Origin: an uncultured Umboniibacter sp.
Lineage (GTDB): Bacteria; Pseudomonadota; Gammaproteobacteria; Pseudomonadales; DSM-25080
NCBI RefSeq assembly: GCF_947497555.1
Contig: NZ_CANMGY010000012.1
Location: 1 to 64,000 of the forward strand
DNA: 64,000 bases
Direction of reading: 5' to 3'
In this document: one piece after another, positions 63,285 through 64,000 of the stretch
Position numbering within the stretch: the first letter of the stretch is position 1
Layout of the letters: every line of letters begins with the position of its first letter
Position numbers and translations under genes: made by a program
Notes under the pieces: model-generated
Database searches by the model: none
The model's input: only the letters and a program-made list of their open reading frames with translations
What the model was told of the DNA's origin: nothing

Positions 63285-64000
63285 TTATGACTTAGTGCGT
63301 TGTGCTTCTCTAGCCAGACGTTTTTTCTCGCGCTGCTGTTCAATTGACAGCTTGGCACCGTCACCAAGGTGATTTAAACCACGCTTTTTAGCCAGTTGCA
63401 GTTGTAGCTCTCGCTGACGGAATCGTTCACGCTGATCGTCAGTTAATTCATCATAGCAATGATGGCACGAGACACCCTGCTCATACTTAGCGTCAAGCTT
63501 GTCGTCTTCCGTAATTGGCATACGACAGCCATGACACAGATCGTAACTCCCTTTCTCTAGAGAGTGATCAACGGCCACGCGGTTATCGAAAACAAAGCAC
63601 TCACCTTCCCAAGTAGACTCTTCAGCGGGGACTTCTTCAAGATACTTTAGAATGCCGCCTTCTAAGTGGTAAACCTCTTCGAAGCCCTGCTCTTTGAGAT
63701 AGGCGGTGGATTTTTCACAGCGAATTCCACCCGTACAGAACATCGCCACGCGCTTATTCTCCGCTGGATCGAGGTTCTTAGCCACGTATTCAGGAAACTC
63801 GCGAAAGGTCTCAGTGTTGGGGTTGAGTGCGCCTTTAAACGTGCCAATCTGCACTTCGTAGTCGTTACGTGTATCAACCAGCACAACGTCCGGCTGATTA
63901 ATCAGTTCATTCCAATCCTTAGGCTTAACATAGGTGCCCACAACTCGCTTCGGGTCGATTCCCTCAACACCCATGGTCACAATCTCTTTCTTGAGTTTAA
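63285..64000 (-). CDS. trhO: tRNA uridine(34) hydroxylase, cut by window end
   Basis: The reading frame continues past position 64000 ([19 protein letters not shown]), so the N-terminal part is missing; ATG/GTG codons near 63974-63980 are internal. The visible part is the TrhO/YceA rhodanese domain ([20 protein letters not shown], then catalytic Cys in [13 protein letters not shown]) with a C-terminal zinc-like segment (CHGCRMP and CHHC) and a basic helical tail. TrhO hydroxylates U34 of tRNAs to ho5U. Full length would be about 310-330 residues. Confidence 0.95.
   Translation of the reverse strand, partial: KLKKEIVTMGVEGIDPKRVVGTYVKPKDWNELINQPDVVLVDTRNDYEVQIGTFKGALNPNTETFREFPEYVAKNLDPAENKRVAMFCTGGIRCEKSTAYLKEQGFEEVYHLEGGILKYLEEVPAEESTWEGECFVFDNRVAVDHSLEKGSYDLCHGCRMPITEDDKLDAKYEQGVSCHHCYDELTDDQRERFRQRELQLQLAKKRGLNHLGDGAKLSIEQQREKKRLAREAQRTKS

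Overview
The window looks like chromosome of a free-living, probably marine, gammaproteobacterium. It carries a gammaproteobacterial ast arginine-catabolism cluster, TrxC, RmuC, RluF, RlmE, YajQ, YbiT, a FadL-type outer-membrane channel and a type Vd patatin autotransporter. Base composition is moderate and genes are dense, with short operons on both strands. I cannot name the genus from sequence alone. No phage structural genes, insertion sequences, CRISPR array, rRNA or origin were seen. Most of the window is ordinary core and metabolic sequence; the unusual features are at the left end, in a few intergenic regions, and in small genes.

Layout. 1-3.3 kb: accessory edge. A 5'-truncated RHS gene runs off the left edge and begins in a fragment with the exact shape of a tRNA 3' end (996-1029), which looks like the right attachment site of an island. 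A small secreted PPG protein, an orphan 355-aa gene and a TonB C-terminal remnant follow. 3.3-6.8 kb: Lrp-type regulator with a Cys/Met-metabolism PLP enzyme, then an Old Yellow Enzyme. 6.9-11.5 kb: translation and rRNA modification (YbiT ABC-F, RluF with a long basic tail, RlmE, a SPOUT methyltransferase preceded by eleven perfect heptamers). 11.7-20.4 kb: envelope and lipid functions (FadL, membrane protein, hydrolase lipoprotein, retinol-reductase-like oxidoreductase, M28 peptidase, Mpo1-like protein, PlpD-like patatin). 20.5-26.2 kb: ABC-2 exporter, a secreted protein with a terminator-like leader, DUF2855, DUF1543, an A-rich non-coding stretch with a sigma-54-like site, DUF1853. 26.3-35.1 kb: tRNA-Thr, 6-phosphogluconate dehydrogenase, a 54-aa gene, hybrid histidine kinase, cytosolic-type carboxypeptidase, YajQ, acyl-CoA synthetase, diguanylate cyclase.

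35.2-42.3 kb: amino-acid catabolism. An Lrp regulator and class III aminotransferase diverge from a tight M20 hydrolase-astA-astD-astB operon. No astE is present in the window, and the M20 enzyme is a candidate replacement. 42.5-47.4 kb: subtilisin-like protease, 2OG-Fe(II) oxygenase, EamA transporter, TrxC, HEPN-like protein, metallo-beta-lactamase-fold protein. 47.6-52.6 kb: minus-strand group MATE-rmuC-methyltransferase-PYROXD2-like. 52.8-61.5 kb: serine/glycine/threonine theme, with SdaA, the four-gene operon ltaE-TPR-amidohydrolase-ggt, a rhodanese and GcvT. 61.6-64 kb: two small lipoproteins, a secreted protein resembling spore-coat-U/fimbrial proteins, and TrhO, cut by the right edge.

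All assignments come from reading motifs and remembered family signatures; no database search was run. Start codons were adjusted where a Shine-Dalgarno (SD) sequence or family length argued for it.
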